Origin: Anastrepha obliqua
Taxonomy: Eukaryota > Arthropoda > Insecta > Diptera > Tephritidae
Length of the DNA: 64,000 nucleotides
Assembly (NCBI RefSeq): GCF_027943255.1
Contig: NC_072893.1
Location: forward strand, 115,071,784-115,135,783
Direction: 5' to 3'
The translations under genes and the position numbers were made by a program. Below are positions 21,622-31,860 of the stretch, one piece after another; position 1 is the stretch's first letter; the number at the start of each line of letters is the position of its first letter. A model generated the notes under the pieces. It was not told the origin of the DNA, made no database searches, and was given only the letters and a program-made list of their open reading frames with translations.

Positions 21622-22559
21622 TATTAATTAAAGTTATTTTAGAAAATTTGCACGGCTTCGCCCGCACTTATAATATTTAGATACCCACTTCTTTACTTGC
21701 TACTCATCATACTTTTCTCACCTTTACCTTCTGCATTCCAAAATATTATTTTGCTGTTCCCACACCTTCTTATCGCCATGTATCTATGTATACCACCTAT
21801 ATACGTATGCATCAGCCACAACTCCCTGCCCAGCCATGCAAGCAACACTTCATTGGGCGCTCTGCGTCGAAGTCCCATTACAGCAACATGTTGCTGAAAC
21901 AAATCGCTAACACAATGCGTACGCAGGCTGCTAGCCACACAATATAAATGTCCATCCAGCGTCCATTGCTTGTCGAACAGCAGAATGCAATAAATGTTAA
22001 TGTGCAATAGACGAAATTGCAAATTGCAGAAAACAAACAACAACAAAAAACAATTCGCATTAAATTCACATAGCTTTAGTTCAAGACGGCTATGCTGCTA
22101 GAAATCTGCTTTGAGTAAAGCAAACTGTTGAGGTTGATTTTTATTGTCATGCTATTTTTTTCGAAGTGTTTTTGGAAGCCAGTCGCTTGTCTTTTATGAG
22201 CAGGTGAAAAAGGCAAATTGATGCTTGATTCTTTTGTTAAATGTTTTGAGTAACTTTTCATAAAAAAAATGTAGATCTAGGATGTCAGTGGCCTGTTTGT
22301 TTATTAATTTTATATTTAATTTTCTATATACTCTTACGCATAAAGCGATTCTATGTCCAGTGAACCAAGTATTTTAGATATTGTCGTCAATTCTCACAAC
22401 AATGGTTTTTTGTAGTCTGGGAAATAATAAGAACTAAACTGAAAAATTTTGGGAAAAATATAATAATTTGAGATTTGTTCAGCGTTGATAATTTTTTATG
22501 GAGTATTGTGCAGTGAAATATCTTTGTTTCTTTTTAACAGCTTTAGTTCTACGTTAAAA
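21622..22559. other. no recognisable gene
   Basis: The open frames on both strands at 21690-22070 overlap one another and show no motif. The rest is AT-rich. Confidence 0.45.
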
Positions 22560-22819
22560 AAAATTTGAATTTTTCAGTAAAAAATATACTTATAATAAAA
22601 TTTCTATTTACATTATTTTTTGAAATCTTAAGGAAGAAAACTAATATATTTTTGTAAAAACTTTTTGCGAACAAAAAAATTGCTTATATTAAAATTTTAG
22701 TATAAAATATACTTATAAAAAAAATTTTATTTAGTTTTTTTTTAGTATAAAACTTACTTATAAAAAAAATTTATTTACATTTTCCTTTTAATTTTTTAGC
22801 AAAAAATATACTCATAAAA
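22560..22819. repeat. AT-rich tandem repeat, left block
   Basis: Diverged units built on AGTATAAAATATACTTATAA followed by A- and T-runs, spaced roughly 50-60 bp or double that. The same units resume at 27867 and 28697, so this is one array interrupted by two mobile elements. Positions 22808-22819 (ATACTCATAAAA) are the left target duplication of the LOA-like LINE. Confidence 0.75.
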
Positions 22820-23164
22820 GGGGGGTAATGGGAAAGTGATGCGAACAATATAGCCACTCCTCTCCAATTGGCAACCTCTACCCACTGTCCAGGACCTGAT
22901 GCCCTGGACTTGGTACTCCCTGTTTTCGCTAACGAGGCTCTGTCGACCGGTGACAAGGCGGTATATCCTTGTCAGCACTTTAAGCTAAGGTGTCGAGGTA
23001 CCCGTGCCGAGAGCTGCATGGCTGGTAGTGTCTAAACAACCAGTCTTTAACGGTCCCCTCCGACGCCCAGGCTAGGTCGGTTGTATTAAGCGCCTTACCA
23101 CGGCATGCCGGCTCTGCCGTGGCGGACCACCCCTTCCGTGCCTACTCGTGGGACCAACTAGCAA
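22820..23164 (+). promoter_or_regulatory. 5' leader of the LOA-like LINE
   Basis: This begins GGGGGGTAATGGG directly after the target duplication and ends at the ORF1 ATG. It is GC-rich compared with the surrounding satellite. LINEs of this kind carry an internal promoter in the leader; no specific promoter element is evident here. The segment GGTACTCCCTGTTTTCGCTA near 22911 has a diverged counterpart near 38238. Confidence 0.5.
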
Positions 23165-24485
23165 ATGGAATCTGAAAACAAAAATAAAAAAACAAACGAA
23201 GTAGAAAAGGAGTTGACGGAGAGTGTGCTGGGCACTCTCTCCGAGGACGATCTTCTGGCCTCCAGCCAGGAAACGATCGTCGAGCCACATTCGAGCGGTG
23301 CTAAACATAGTACCCCGCTTCTACGACCAAGCCTTCTCCAGGCGGCTACCAAGACGACCTCTGGTGAGGAAATCAAGGCGGCCTCTGGAAAGGTTTCCTT
23401 GGGGGCCTCTGGTAAGGCCGCCAAGGTGACCCCTGGCAATGCCCCGGCGACCACTGCGAAGGTCACCAAAAAGAAGAAGAAGTCGTCCGGTACCCTGCTC
23501 AAAGCGCGCTACCTGAGGGCGAAATTCATTCTGGCAAAGATTGCCAAGAATGAACAAGCCGGTAAAGCGCACGAGCGGGAGCGCTGAGGACCGGGTGAAG
23601 TACGAGGCCGCGATCAGAGAGTACGAGGCCGCGTCTGCAGCAAAATTAATCCAGCCACAACAACAACCACAACAACAGCCAAAACCGGCACGGAGCTCGG
23701 CCAAACGTAACCGCTCACAGGATGTGAGTGAACGTGTGGCCAAAAGGAGCAAACACTCCTCAACCCAGGGGGCTGGGGGCCCTTCAACCAGTGCGGCAGG
23801 CGCGGCCTCGAGGGCGGCTTATAGTGAGGTGGCCAGAGACCATCTCCAAGTTGCCCTCGTGGACGCAAAAACCAAAAGTGGAAGAGCGGTGTTACCCCTT
23901 TGGGATGCCATTGAGGGACGGCTATCGGGGATGGTCGTCAGACACCTCATGGACAAAAAAGGGCCAGCACCTCTCTTCGACTCGGGTGAAATCTGTCGGG
24001 GCTGTAGGGTGATTAAATGTGCCAATCAGTACTCGAAGGAATTTCTGGAGAAGAGCCTTGCTACGGTTAGCAACGCCTGGGAGGGGCTTTCGCTAAAGCT
24101 CATCCCTGCCTCAGAAATTCCTAGGCGACCACGAGCCAGAATCTGGCTGCCGAAAATGGAGCTGGACAGTTCGGAAATTGTCCCGTGTCTCAAGCTCCAG
24201 AATCCTGAGGTTCCTATGGATGACTGGTCAGTCATCAAAGTAGAAGAACCTCAGCAGCATAGCTCAGCCATATTACTGCTGATTAACAGCGAGTCGCTGG
24301 AGGCTCTCGAAAAACAGCAGTTCAAACTTCGCTTTGGCCTCAGGTTGGCCAAAGTGAAGGTCTTCCCCGCCTCTGTCGCCCTGGACGATGACCTGGAGAA
24401 ATTGGGGGATGACACCAAGAAGCTGCTCGACGATCTGCGGCTGTCTGGGACGGACGCAGATTCCGAACTGGGGGAGCAGTCATAA
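23165..24485 (+). pseudogene. LOA-like LINE ORF1 (DUF4780-like), one frameshift
   Basis: The likely start is ATG 23165 (MESENKNKKTNEVEKELTES). The first segment is rich in S, A and K and ends in a basic stretch (KVTKKKKKSSG). Around 23541-23587 a frameshift moves the reading to the next frame (GSAEDRVKYEAAIREYEAAS), a Q/P-rich run follows (QPQQQPQQQPKPA), then a globular region ending at 24485. That region contains GEICRGCRVIKCANQYSKEF, RRPRARIWLP and LKLQNPEVPMDDWSVIKVEE, phrases I associate with DUF4780, a domain of insect LINE ORF1 proteins. No CCHC knuckle is seen. Expected role: RNA binding and particle formation with the LINE RNA. Apart from the frameshift it is well preserved (about 440 codons). 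Confidence 0.8.
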
Positions 24486-24500
24486 AGGTAAGTAACACTT

Positions 24501-27500
24501 TTGAACAGTCTGTTAAAAGTATTACAAATTAACCTTCGTCATTCCAAACTAGCCACAGATAACCTAAGAGTCACCCTCCGGGAGGAGGACATAGATGTCT
24601 GCCTGATACAGGAGCCTTGGATCTGGCAGCATAAAATCATGGGACTGAGAGACAGATCCTATGACCTCTTTTATGTCCATACTGATGGTAAGCCTAGGGC
24701 CTGTATCCTAGTAAGGAACACAATTAATGCCTTTTTGCTATCTAATTTCAGTTCACCGGATGTGACTGCGGTCAGGGTGGAACCATCCAGTGGCAGTTGC
24801 TTCTGCCTGGTATCTGCCTACATGGCCCACGACAGATCGGCGCCTCCTGAGGAGTTGCAGCATCTAGTGGATACTCTTCTGCCCTAGAAGGAGAACATCC
24901 TGATCGGATGCGATGCCAATGCCAGACACACCATTTGGGGCAGCAGCGAGATCAATGAACGGGGTGAGTCTCTTTTTGATTTTATACTAAGCCGTAATTT
25001 ACTTATCTGTAACAAGGGCAACACCCCAACTTTTGTCTTCCCGGCATCGGGAACATCAAACGGTTGGGAGGAAGTTCTTGACATCTCTCTTTCTACGAAC
25101 TCATCTGCTGTTAGGGTTGAAAATTGGACGGTCTCCCAGAGGAACTCGTTTTCGGACCACAGGTTGATCCTCTACGAAATCGATTTCATTCGGGAGACCT
25201 TGCTACCCCGCAGAAACCCTAAACGAACAGACTGGTCTCTTTTCCACAGGGTTTTCTGCAAGCAGCTGAATAGGAGTAAGTTCTTGACTACCACTAAGGA
25301 ACAACTGGACGCGCAAGTTAGACACTTAGAAGGGTCTTATCAGACTGCCTTCAAAGTAGCCTGCCCAGTATCCTTTAGCAAGAAAGACTTTCCTCCCTGG
25401 TGGAGCAACACGCTGACCGACTTGAAAGAGAAGGTTAGGAGAGTCTTCAACAAATGTTATCAAACAAGGAACTTTCAAGATTACCGGGATATTTTGAAAG
25501 TTTATAAGAAAGCCATTAGAGATGCGAAGCGCAACTCTTGGAAAGAGTACTGCGAATCCATCGAATCCGTAAAAGACTCGGCCAGACTCAGCAGGATCCT
25601 ATCCAAGGACCACTCCTGTAAAACTCTTGTCAAAAGAGAGAACGGGAAGTGGGCTGAATCTGCAGGCGAATCCTTAAAAATCCTTATTGATGCCCATTTC
25701 CCGGAAAACTCTATTGATCCGGTCTGTAACGAAGACCCGAACCGGCAGGAGGGGTCACCTGTGATGCCCCCGGCACCGGTCTTGTCCGTCAACAGAATAA
25801 ACTGGGCAATCGAGAGTTTTTCCCCTTTCAAATCTCCAGGCATCGATGGTATCATGCCAGTAATGCTTCAGAAGACTAAGACCGTGGTGGTTCCCGTTCT
25901 TCAAAAGATCTTCTCGGCGTGTATCTCGCTGAACCACGTTCCTGCTAGCTGGAAGAAAACCAAAGTGGTCTTCATTCCTAAGGCAGGAAGGAGGGGCCAC
26001 GTCCTGGCCAAGGACTTTAGACTTATAAGTCTTACCTCCTCTATTCTCAAGGTGCTTGAAAGAGTGATCGACTGTCACATCCGAGAGCACTGTGAAACCA
26101 GAGGGTAAAGGTGGTGGCATATGCCGATGACTTGGTCCTGATGGTCTCAGGTCCCTTCCCATCAGTAATGGCTGAAATTTTGGAAGGTGCACTGGCTACA
26201 CTCAGCAGGTGGGCCGCCAGTTGCGGTCTCAGAGTCAACTCTGACAAAACGGAGTTGATGCTATTCACCAGAAAATACAAGCCTCCGCTGTTTAAGCTTC
26301 CTAGACTTAATAACCAGTGTCTTACACTCTCATCGGAAGTCAAGTATCTTGGTGTAATACTTGACCCCAAGCTCCACTGGAAGCTGCACATAGAAAATCG
26401 AGTTAAGAAGGCTAATATAGCCTTCTATGCCTGTAAATCTATGTTCGGCAAAAAATGGGGCCTCAAGCCACGTGTCGTACTCTGGATGTACAACTTAGTG
26501 GTTCTGCCAATTTTGACATACGGTTGCCTAGTTTGGTGGTTAGCTCTTCAGAAGGGCTACAACTTCACTAAATTAGAGAGAGTGCAGAGAACTGCATGTG
26601 TGGGCATCACTGGTGCCTGCAGAACATGTCCCACCGCTGCGCTCAACGTTATACTCCACTTAATTCCTGTGGATCTGCAGGTTAAATCCATTGCTGCTCA
26701 GAGTGCTATCAGACTGAGGGAGTTTGGCCTCTGGAGACAACTCCCTGTTGGGCATAGCAGCATCTTGAAGCAGATCTCCCCTTCCTTCTCTGATATTCGC
26801 ACCGACCTCTCCATCCGCAAACTGTGCTTTGAGGGTTGTGCTAGGGCTATCTTTCCGAGCAGGCAAGATTGGAAAGAGGGGAGAGTTGTTGCGGATATAG
26901 ATGCCTCTGTTTTCACTGACGGATCCAAAATGGAGTCTGGAGTGGGAGCGGGGGTCTACTCCAAATCAGCCAACATCTCGGTCTCCTATAAACTGCCGGA
27001 GACAAGCAGCGTCTTTCAAGCAGAGGTCTTCGCGATCCTGCAGGCATGCAAAATGCTTCAGGATCGCTGTTGGGAGGGAGACTTAAAAATTTTTTCCGAT
27101 AGCCAAGCTGCAATCAAGGCACTGTCGTCGCCGCATTGCAGCTCTCTTCTCGTAAACTCCTGTAAGGAGGAACTTAAACGCCTCGAACGGGCAGGAAACA
27201 TCTCCCTCATCTGGGTTCCTGGGCACAGGAATATAGAGGGAAATGAAATTGCCGATGAACTTGCCAGGAAGGGGGCGGCAGAACCGAGTCCAGCTGCCCT
27301 CTTCTCAGACATCGGTATCCCCTTGGCCGTCGTTAAAGGGAAACTACACAACTTCTTTCTAAGAAAAGCGCAAGACAGATGGAAGTCTGTCTCATCATGT
27401 GCCATTTCAAAAGCACTATGGCCTCAATATGACATAAACAGAACGCTTAAGGTGATGGGAACCCCCCGCCACTCAATTTCCAAACTCATCGCGGTGATTA

Positions 27501-27742
27501 CTGGCCACTGGGTGATCGGCACTCACGCGGAGAAGCTTGGAATTCCGTACAACCCCCATTGCAGAAGCTGTGGGGATCCTACAGAGAAAGAGACCGTGGT
27601 ACACTTTCTCTGCAGATGTCCGGCTTTGGCGGCTAGGCGCTTGAGATTCCTCAGCGTTCCCTTTGGGGATGACTTGACGAAATTCTCCAGCCTAGATCCC
27701 TTTTCTCTCCTCCGCTACATCAACAGCACTGGATGGCTGTAG
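24501..27742 (+). pseudogene. LOA-like LINE ORF2 (endonuclease-RT-RNase H), defective
   Basis: The reading opens at TTG 24501 (LNSLLKVLQINLRHSKLATD); no ATG is seen at this point, so the start may be lost or made by reinitiation after ORF1. Endonuclease motifs: LIQEPW, LIGCDANARH, VLDISL and SDHRLI. A TAG at 24885-24887 interrupts this domain. The RT follows: SFSPFKSPGIDGIMP (25815-25860), then WKKTKVVFIPKAGRRG and FRLISLTSSILKVLERV. Near 26105 the frame changes and the protein jumps to VVAYADDLVLMVSG. The region that should hold the first catalytic D (AFLDIEGAFD type) and the PQGGVLSP motif is deleted. After it come LERVQRTACVGITGA, RNase H (VFTDGSKMESG, FSDSQAAIKAL, GHRNIEGNEIADELA) and the zinc knuckle CRSCGDPTEKETVVHFLCRC. 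It stops at 27742. Three defects make it inactive; RNase H and the tail are intact. Confidence 0.9.
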
Positions 27743-27866
27743 ACGGTCTTATCTCCTTCCTTAATCCTTTCACAGGTAGTGGTCCACTCTATGGTATCAA
27801 AACGGCACGTAAGTGCTACTTGTAGCGTACCTGGGGTACTCTTGCCATCTTACCTACCTACCTACC
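27743..27866 (+). other. LOA-like LINE 3' UTR and TACC tail
   Basis: A 124-bp untranslated end finishing in TTACCTACCTACCTACC, immediately followed by the right target duplication. The same style of ending occurs after the fragment at 37541-38110 and, reversed, beside 33795. Confidence 0.8.
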
Positions 27867-28152
27867 ATACTCATAAAAAAATTTTAAGGAAATAAAGTAG
27901 TATCATATATTATTTTTTCCAGAACATTTTTTTTTAATTTTTTAGCAAAAAATATATTAATGAAAAAGGTTTATTTTCATTCTTTTGTAATATTTTAATA
28001 TAAAGTATACTCATAAAAAAGTTTTGTAAAAATTGATATACAATTTATATACTTTTGTAATTTTGCGGAAAAAAATATTTCATATTCAGTTTTTGGTATA
28101 AAATATACTAATAAAAAAAATTTAATTTATATTATTTTTTAATTTCATAGTA
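27867..28152. repeat. AT-rich tandem repeat, middle block
   Basis: Continues the array from 22560-22819 with units such as AAAGTATACTCATAAAAAAG and AAATATACTAATAAAAAAAA. It is bounded by the LOA-like LINE on the left and a rosa MITE on the right. Confidence 0.75.
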
Positions 28153-28696
28153 TAGGGTTTTTCAGTAAGAGCGCTTCAACTTTTGAACTTTTTTGAATAA
28201 AACACAAACGGTTTGACTTTTTTAACTAATTTTTTTTTATTATCGAGTTTGAACATATACATTTAAGTATGAAATTCGATTTCTTTTGTATGACCACCGC
28301 GTGCACGTTTTACGAAGTCCAATCGTTGAGCCCAATTTTCGACCACTCTTTTGCATAAATCGGCCGAAATTCCAGCAATTTCGCGTTCAATATTGGCTCT
28401 GAGCTCACAAATCGTCGCCGGCTTGTTACTGTAGACCAATGACTTCACATAACCCCAAAACGGGACGGCTTGTTATATGTACCGTAAAATGGCCGTAATG
28501 CCCTTAAAGTAGCAGCAACAGAACGGTTATTTTCATAAAAAATTTGCACGATTTGCAATCGTTGCTCAAGTGTGTAGCGTTCCATGATGAAATGTATACT
28601 AATGAAGTTTACAAATGACAAGCGAAAAATAAAAAATATTGCGTCGTTCGCCCTCCCTATCGGAAAGAGTTGAAGCGCACCTATTGAACAACCCTA
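28153..28696 (-). mobile_element. rosa-derived MITE, copy 2
   Basis: A 544-bp element flanked by TA (28151-28152 and 28697-28698), with inverted ends of the TAGGGTTTTTCA type. On the minus strand it encodes MERYTLEQRLQIVQIFYENN and TLRALRPFY. The reading then joins to the C-terminal part of the transposase in another frame: VKSLVYSNKPATICELRANI, CKRVVENWAQRLDF and GGHTKEIEFHT. The join occurs at the same place as in the 16131-16549 copy. No catalytic core. Inserted into the AT-rich array. Confidence 0.88.
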
Positions 28697-28960
28697 TATA
28701 AAACATACTTATAAAAAAAAATTTCAATTACATTCTTTTTTAATTTTTCAGTATACTAATAAAAAAATTATGTGAAAAAGTTAATATAATTATTGCGAAA
28801 AAAACACGTTTTATATTAATTTTCTAGTATTATATAAAATAATTAATAAAAAAAATTTAGCTTACATTATTTCTTAATTTTTTAGTATAAAATATACTCA
28901 TAAAAAATATTTAAAGAAAAAACTTAGTACAATATTTTTAAATTTTTAGAGCCACTCTCG
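28697..28960. repeat. AT-rich tandem repeat, right block
   Basis: Resumes the array after the rosa MITE (AAACATACTTATAAAAAAAA, then AGTATACTAATAAAAAAATT, then AAAATATACTCATAAAAAAT) and fades near 28960. Confidence 0.7.
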
Positions 28961-30534
28961 CTCAGATTTTTTTCATTTTTATTATTTATTTATTAATTAT
29001 TTAAAAATTAAATATATGCCAGCAAATCATCACTGCGCTTTGCCTCGTGCCTTAGAACTTTCCGGAAGTGCTAATCTAAGTGAGCATCACTCAAGGATGT
29101 CAAATTAACAGGTTTGGCCAATCCGCTATTGTGAAAAACAAAATTATGTGAACAACTTCGGCTGTCACGCACCAGGTACTCGGCAATCGAATTCTCCCCT
29201 CTCATTTCACACGAATTCGCTCACTCGCGACGTCAGCCAATGAGCTGATTTTTCCAAATTCGCTGATAGCTGATCTTGGCCACATCTTCTGAATTCTTCT
29301 CACCATGAGCTTCACTAGCTTTAGTCAACATCTCAGGCAATAGAACAGATGATTACCAGCAGAAAGAGCTCGGCCAAACACAGAGCTCTCTGCACATAAT
29401 ATCGCTCCTAGTCGGAGCATTGTTTGGAGTTTTAACACTTAATAAATAAATACAAGCCCAAAGAGGGCAATAACTCAACCAACCATCTCACGAAAACTTC
29501 ACGATTTCCTTTCTAAGCCCGATTTCCACGAACCCCTAAACCACCTTATGCAAACTTCCCATTTCCCTCTCAATATCAGAATTTCACTAACCCTGAGATA
29601 TTGTAAATAAAACATATTATGTTCCACGAGTTTCTCCTAGGCTACTACTACAGAAAATATTTCAGCCGACACCTAAAGTTCACCGATTTGGGTACATCAG
29701 TTAGCATACACAAAATACAATAACTGAGGGAGAATATCTACTTCAGCTTCAAAGAGAAGATTCCTCAACTGATATGACAACCTTTGAAGACGACGGCACA
29801 TTGAGAAGCCTGATATAACATTCACCGATGCTCATTCTGCTTGCATTCTATTTACTGAAGCAGTTTACGTGCCTACTTATCCAGAAGAGACCCCGTCTTA
29901 CAGACAAAACAAACATATGGCCTGAATATGAGGAAAACTCAAGCGAAGGTAGCTACTTGCCCACATATCCGCTTAAATCCTTTCATTTAATGCGCCTTTC
30001 TTTTTGATCACTATCGAAATAGAATATTTGCTGATGTTATTGTTAAATTATCTCATTGACTGCACTTAAAGAGCTTAACTTTTCCCTGGAACAGTCTTCC
30101 CATTACTTATTAACCAGATCCGAAAGTTTCCTGACTTTCCTTCTTGGCATTCAACGAGCGCACTGCTTCAGATAAGGCCTTTTACAGCTTCTAGACTAAC
30201 AAGTACATGTTGATGGCAATTACGGTGAGTCGTAGAAGCATGGAATTCCTCTCTAATACTAGTCTTATTACTAGTAAATTACCACCGTAGTCTTCCTATT
30301 GCCAAGCGATTTCTCCCACTCTTCCTAAGCAAGTGGTCAAAACCCTTTTAAAAGTATAAAAGAGCAAGAGTTAGGAGCCACATTTCTTTTTACTTAATGG
30401 GTGTAGCTTAAACTGCACTAAACCGCCAAAAACATGCAAACAAAAAATACAATTCAAAGTACTATAGAAATAAGTCATTGCAAGTGGAGCATGGAAACTT
30501 ATTGAAATTTAAGGTGCTGGAACTGAGCTTCACA
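28961..30534. other. no recognisable gene; short hairpin motif
   Basis: No coding similarity recognised. At 29404-29418 GCTCCTAGTCGGAGC is a 5-bp-stem hairpin shared, with changed stem bases, with 49337-49351. A GAGCTCGGCCAAACAC segment at 29367-29382 matches the right part of the SINE body, so the stretch holds at least fragments of repeats. Confidence 0.4.
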
Positions 30535-30700
30535 AAAAATCCATTTGTGAGAGGAGAAGGTTTCTCCAGGAGGCTCACCATTGGCTGTGGAGGGGTGATT
30601 GCTGTTAGAACAACTCTTTCCATCATTTGGTTTTTTATGCACGGTCTTTTGAACCCGAACACTACCGAATTATAGTCACGCACCAACGGCTAGGGCGCTC
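30535..30700 (-). repeat. diverged tRNA-headed SINE, 5' part
   Basis: Reverse-complement match of head (TTGGTGCGTGACTATAATTC on the minus strand) and early body (CAATGGTGAGCCTCCTGGAG). B-box degraded. The body is altered and truncated. Confidence 0.55.
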
Positions 30701-31068
30701 GCAAACAAAAAAATATCATTTTAACCGTAACGTGTTACTATTTAGAAGTTCTTTCGTGGAGAGCGAACTATTTTGAAAAAAACAACTCAATTTTACCAAG
30801 AGGAACTCCAATTTAAAAGTCCTCTTGCACTGCGGTAACCTTAGTTTAGCTATGAGATTTTTCAACCCATCAGTCTATGTGAAGAGATCAATTTATACAG
30901 GAATCTCCGGAATTAGCGATTTGCCATTCCGAGCGACAACTCAGGCGGCACACAAGGCACTGTCATCCTGTCATCCTGTGAAGTTAATTCCTTGCTGGAC
31001 ATTTAGTATATCAGGCGACTAAATTTATTAGGAACACACAATCGCATCCTGCTCATTTTAGTCCCAAC
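30701..31068. other. no recognisable gene
   Basis: Contains a short direct duplication (TGTCATCCTGTCATCCTGTG near 30961). Nothing else supported. Confidence 0.4.
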
Positions 31069-31077
31069 ATACAGGGG

Positions 31078-31387
31078 CCGCCATAGCCGAATGGGTTGGT
31101 GCGTGATTACCATTCGGAATTCACAGAGAGAACGTTGGTTCGAATCTCGGTGAAACCAAAATTAATAAAAACATTTTTCTAATAGCGGTCGATCCTCGGC
31201 AGGCAATGGCAAACCTCCGAGTGTATTTCTGCCATGAAAAAGCTCCTCATATAAATATTTGCCATTCGGAGTCGGCTTGAAACTGTAGGTCCCTCCATTT
31301 GTGAAACAACAACAAGACGCACACCACAAATAGTAGGAAGAGCTCGGTAAAACACCCAAAAAGGGTGTACGCGCCAATTATATATAT
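31078..31387 (+). repeat. tRNA-headed SINE, full-length reference copy
   Basis: Flanked by ATACAGGGG at 31069-31077 and 31388-31396, which fits a LINE-mobilised insertion. Head: CCATAGCCGAATGGGTTGGT (A-box region) and the B-box GGTTCGAATCT at 31137-31147. Body: GGCAGGCAATGGCAAACCTC, TTTCTGCCATGAAAAAGCTC and CTGTAGGTCCCTCCATTTGT. It ends in an AT-rich (TA)n tail. The tail overlaps the first bases of the target duplication, so the exact duplication length is uncertain by a base or two. Confidence 0.92.
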
Positions 31388-31396
31388 ATACAGGGG

Positions 31397-31860
31397 TATA
31401 ACACGGATCGAAGTAGGGACGCATTGGCTAGAAAGGCTGCGGTGTCCTTAGCTCTTCTTTGACTATGGGACAACACACCATAGAGGAGAAGTTTAAGAGT
31501 GAAGAGGTAAGGATGAGGGAAGTTATCTGGCACCAAATTGTGGTGCTAAGTCAGGTGAAATCCTTACTGGGGGGTACCATCAAAAGAGGTTTAGGAAACT
31601 CTTAAGCGTTCCTAAGGATAAACAGATAATCCTCACTGGTATTCTTACAGACCATTGCCCGTTTGATATGATCCACAGATATGATCCACTGACTCATGTC
31701 GCTTCTGTGACCAATGCCCCGAGAAGAAGGTTGAGACATCTTAGCCAATTGCAGTCAGAAAAAAGGAATATACGCTCAGCCTGGACCAGCTTTATCTTAA
31801 GTTCAATAAGGGAACTGGGTTTGGATGAGGTATTGGGATGAGTAGAGTAGACAAATCAAA
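31397..31860 (+). mobile_element. LINE C-terminal fragment
   Basis: Plus-strand segments match the stretch after RNase H in jockey-like LINEs: LLSVPKDKQIILTGILTDHC (usual LTGILTGHC) and PFDMIHR, then, through a frame change, a conserved tail ending SIRELGLDEVLG near 31840. Cysteine ligands are degraded. Truncated on the left at the SINE insertion. Confidence 0.6.

Larger units (their letters stand above)
22820..27866 (+). mobile_element. LOA-like LINE, nearly full length but defective
   Basis: A 5047-bp retroelement bounded by a 12-bp direct repeat ATACTCATAAAA (22808-22819 and 27867-27878). It has a 345-bp 5' leader, ORF1 (23165-24485), ORF2 (24501-27742) and a 3' tail of TACC repeats. ORF2 has endonuclease, reverse transcriptase, RNase H and zinc-knuckle regions in that order. 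The RNase H, the ORF1 type and the TACC tail fit the LOA/Bilbo group. It carries an ORF1 frameshift, an ORF2 stop and an RT deletion, so it is no longer autonomous. Related fragments lie at 33795-34560 (minus), 37541-38110 (plus) and probably 38200-38460. Confidence 0.88.

Noticed and set aside
23321..23868. Minus-strand genes over LOA ORF1
   Set aside because: These frames are mirror readings of a well-supported plus-strand ORF1 with biased codons.
28153..28696. Target duplication and ends belonging to the LOA LINE
   Set aside because: The LINE closes at 27866 with its own 12-bp duplication; this block has separate TA flanks and mariner ends.
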